A program made the translations under genes and the position numbers. This document shows positions 62,667-64,000 of a DNA stretch of 64,000 nt, in pieces (position 1 is the first letter of the stretch; each line of letters opens with the position of its first letter). The notes beneath the pieces are model-generated. The model searched no databases. It was not told the DNA's origin and was given only the letters and a program-made list of their open reading frames with translations. Location of the stretch: positions 992,001-1,056,000 of the forward strand of contig JACKKY010000001.1 of assembly GCA_024236175.1 (NCBI GenBank), written 5' to 3'. Origin of the DNA: Novosphingobium sp. (GTDB taxonomy: Bacteria > Pseudomonadota > Alphaproteobacteria > Sphingomonadales > Sphingomonadaceae).

Positions 62667-62684
62667 GAAGTTCGCGCGTGTAGG
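62667..62684 (+). repeat. REP-like element, copy 2
   Basis: GAAGTTCGCGCGTGTAGG, differing from copy 1 at two positions over 18 bases. Confidence 0.5.
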
Positions 62685-62763
62685 AAAGACCCCGAAACCG
62701 GGCCCCGGCGAGCCTCCCGGCGCGGCGATTGACTACGCATGAATACCTACGCAGGCTCCGGCC

Positions 62764-63363
62764 ATGTGCAATCTCTATCGCATGACTCGCACCGTGGACG
62801 AGGTTGCGCACCTGTTCGGGGTGGAGGCGCAGCCCGGCGGCAACGCGGGCGGGGAAGTCTATCCCGGCTATCCCGGCTGGGTGGTCGGCCAGAACCGCAT
62901 GAAGACGATGACATGGGGCTTCCCGCTGGCGCTGAAGGGCAGGGACGGCAGGCCGCTCAAGCCCAGGCCGGTCAACAACACGCGCACCGACAAGCTGGGC
63001 AGCGGCTTCTGGAAAGCGAGCTTCGAGCGCCGCCGCTGCCTTGTGCCGATGACGGGTTTTGCCGAGGCGGAAGGCGCGAAAGGCAGCAAGACGCGCACCT
63101 GGCTCTCGGTTCCGGGCGAGGACGTGTTCGCCTGCGCCGCGATCTGGCGCGAGAGCGACGAATGGGGGCCGGTCTATTCGCTGGTGATGACGGACGCCTC
63201 GGAAGCGATGCAGGGCATCCATGACCGCATGCCGGTCATCCTGACGCCCGAGACCCGGGAGCAGTGGCTGAAAGGGTCGCCGGAGGAAGCGCTGGGGCTA
63301 TGTAAGCCGTATTCAGGGGAACTTGCGATTGATCGGACGGATCAGGCCTGGGTTGGGCGCTGA
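62764..63363 (+). CDS. SRAP/HMCES-type abasic-site DNA-protein crosslinking protein (YedK family)
   Basis: 199 residues. Starts MCNLYRMT with the catalytic Cys2 immediately after the initiator, the residue that forms a thiazolidine with abasic sites in single-stranded DNA. NNTRTDKL carries the conserved Asn, AEAEG the glutamate, and IHDRMPVIL the histidine motif. Normal size. An upstream in-frame start would block Cys2 processing and is rejected. Cellular role: shields abasic sites from error-prone repair. Transcribed alone. Confidence 0.93.
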   Translation: MCNLYRMTRTVDEVAHLFGVEAQPGGNAGGEVYPGYPGWVVGQNRMKTMTWGFPLALKGRDGRPLKPRPVNNTRTDKLGSGFWKASFERRRCLVPMTGFAEAEGAKGSKTRTWLSVPGEDVFACAAIWRESDEWGPVYSLVMTDASEAMQGIHDRMPVILTPETREQWLKGSPEEALGLCKPYSGELAIDRTDQAWVGR

Positions 63364-63498
63364 GATCATTGCGCGGCGTCGCAGCACATACCATTGGATT
63401 CGCCAACACGATGCTTCCGGCACTTGCGCCTAAATTGCGCCCTAGAATTGTAGTTCTTTAGGTAGCATACCTGCAAATTCGGCGAATTAGGGGGGCTT

Positions 63499-64000
63499 GT
63501 GATTTCGGAAGCCAAAGTTCGGGCGATTGCTCTTGTTCTGTACGTAGCAATCTTGCTGATTGTCCAAGGTCAGTTCATTGACAGTGGACTGAGGCCGAAC
63601 GAGAACGCTATTTGGCTTTATGGTGGGATCGCGAACCTCCTCTTCGGCAGTCGCATTCTAAATCCGTATTTCACGCCACCGTCAGGAGCGCTTATAAACG
63701 GCGTGACCGCGCTTCTCGCATTGGTGTCAGCGCTTCCGGTTGTACATCCTTGGACGCCCGATGCTTACGTCCTTGGTTCAACTGTCGGTTTCTGCGGCAT
63801 AATCGCCTTGGTTTCGATCCTGCTTTTGATCTTCCGCCCTGCCCTAGGCGATGAGCCCTCGACCGTTTGGAGAGTGTTTGAGCGTGCCGTGATCGGTCTC
63901 GGCAGCCCCAATATCATCTTTGGCGTATTAATTGCTGCGGCAGTCTGGCTGTTTCACCGCAATGCACCAACTGAGGTGTTTGCAATACTCTTGACCTTTA
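63499..64000 (+). CDS. Incomplete polytopic membrane protein at window end
   Basis: Not recognised. Open from GTG 63499 (GGGGGG just upstream) to the last base, at least 167 codons. About five hydrophobic segments alternate with short loops: AIALVLYVAILLIVQG, GVTALLALVSALPVV, VLGSTVGFCGIIALVSILLLIF, IIFGVLIAAAVWLF, then AILLTF at the edge. Base composition is near-even and third positions are not G/C-biased, unlike the SRAP gene just before. It is probably the N-terminal membrane part of a longer protein. The missing C-terminus is needed to name it. Confidence 0.6.
   Translation, partial: MISEAKVRAIALVLYVAILLIVQGQFIDSGLRPNENAIWLYGGIANLLFGSRILNPYFTPPSGALINGVTALLALVSALPVVHPWTPDAYVLGSTVGFCGIIALVSILLLIFRPALGDEPSTVWRVFERAVIGLGSPNIIFGVLIAAAVWLFHRNAPTEVFAILLTF

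Larger units (their letters stand above)
62414..62763. other. 350-base intergenic region with a repeated element
   Basis: Divergent upstream region of the sugar dehydrogenase and the SRAP gene. No gene. It contains inverted repeat AACTTC-TC-GAAGTT at 62544-62557 and the two-copy element listed separately. No clear promoter for either gene. Confidence 0.5.

Overview
The window is high-GC bacterial DNA, almost fully coding, with short intergenic gaps and many 1-4 base gene overlaps. The conserved proteins (RpoB/RpoC, PolA, GroEL, L7/L12, L10, IspG, Dcd), the CIRCE-controlled groESL and the mix of Baeyer-Villiger monooxygenase, P450, TauD/TfdA dioxygenases, SnoaL-like proteins, SDRs and TonB receptors fit an aromatic- or terpenoid-degrading alphaproteobacterium of the Sphingomonadales (Novosphingobium/Erythrobacter type). 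The genus is inferred from gene content only. No tRNA, rRNA, CRISPR array, IS element or complete prophage was seen.

Layout. 1-0.5 kb: end of metK. 0.6-7 kb: small catabolic block (BVMO, glutathione peroxidase, a two-subunit 3-oxoacid CoA-transferase, a TIM-barrel isomerase, a HAD phosphatase, a universal stress protein). 7.2-9.8 kb: a candidate small RNA ending in a textbook terminator, then a bacterial CDC48/p97-like tandem AAA ATPase. 9.8-16 kb: methyltransferase, MscS channel, acyltransferase, polA. 16.2-17.2 kb: two tandem-duplicated alanine-rich lipoproteins, each with its own copy of the promoter and terminator. 17.3-24.9 kb: a class-A-beta-lactamase-like serine hydrolase lacking the usual glutamate, groEL/groES with CIRCE and a heat-shock-like promoter, a MATE exporter, a CYTH/CHAD pair, and rplL/rplJ with a leader. 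24.9-30 kb: two TauD dioxygenases, a secreted NTF2-like protein, a DUF2975/XRE operon headed by a 31-residue membrane microprotein, and two unknown proteins. 30-39 kb: rpoB and rpoC.

rpoB and rpoC lie in one uninterrupted 2852-codon frame. The linker looks like untranslated spacer and rpoC keeps its own ribosome-binding site. Two stretches of rpoC (about 35126-35185 and 35822-35939) are read out of frame through compensating one- or two-base insertions and deletions. This suggests a patch of poor sequence quality, so the fusion should not be taken at face value.

39-48.7 kb: a lower-GC orphan membrane protein, a lipoprotein, GNAT, a pentapeptide-repeat protein, ispG, a CorA/ZntB-type transporter, a P450, a TonB receptor with a DUF2946 partner (probably copper) and a multi-helix channel-like protein. 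48.7-55.5 kb: a seven-gene coupled operon (DUF4129, DUF4350, MoxR, DUF58, SpoIIM-like, RDD, GNAT). 55.5-60 kb: SnoaL/SDR/SnoaL/SDR, dcd and a luciferase-like monooxygenase. 60-62.4 kb: UDP-sugar epimerase and dehydrogenase, probably the edge of a polysaccharide locus. 62.8 kb: an SRAP/HMCES-type protein. From about 63.4 kb base composition drops and an incomplete polytopic membrane protein runs off the end, which may be the start of an accessory island.
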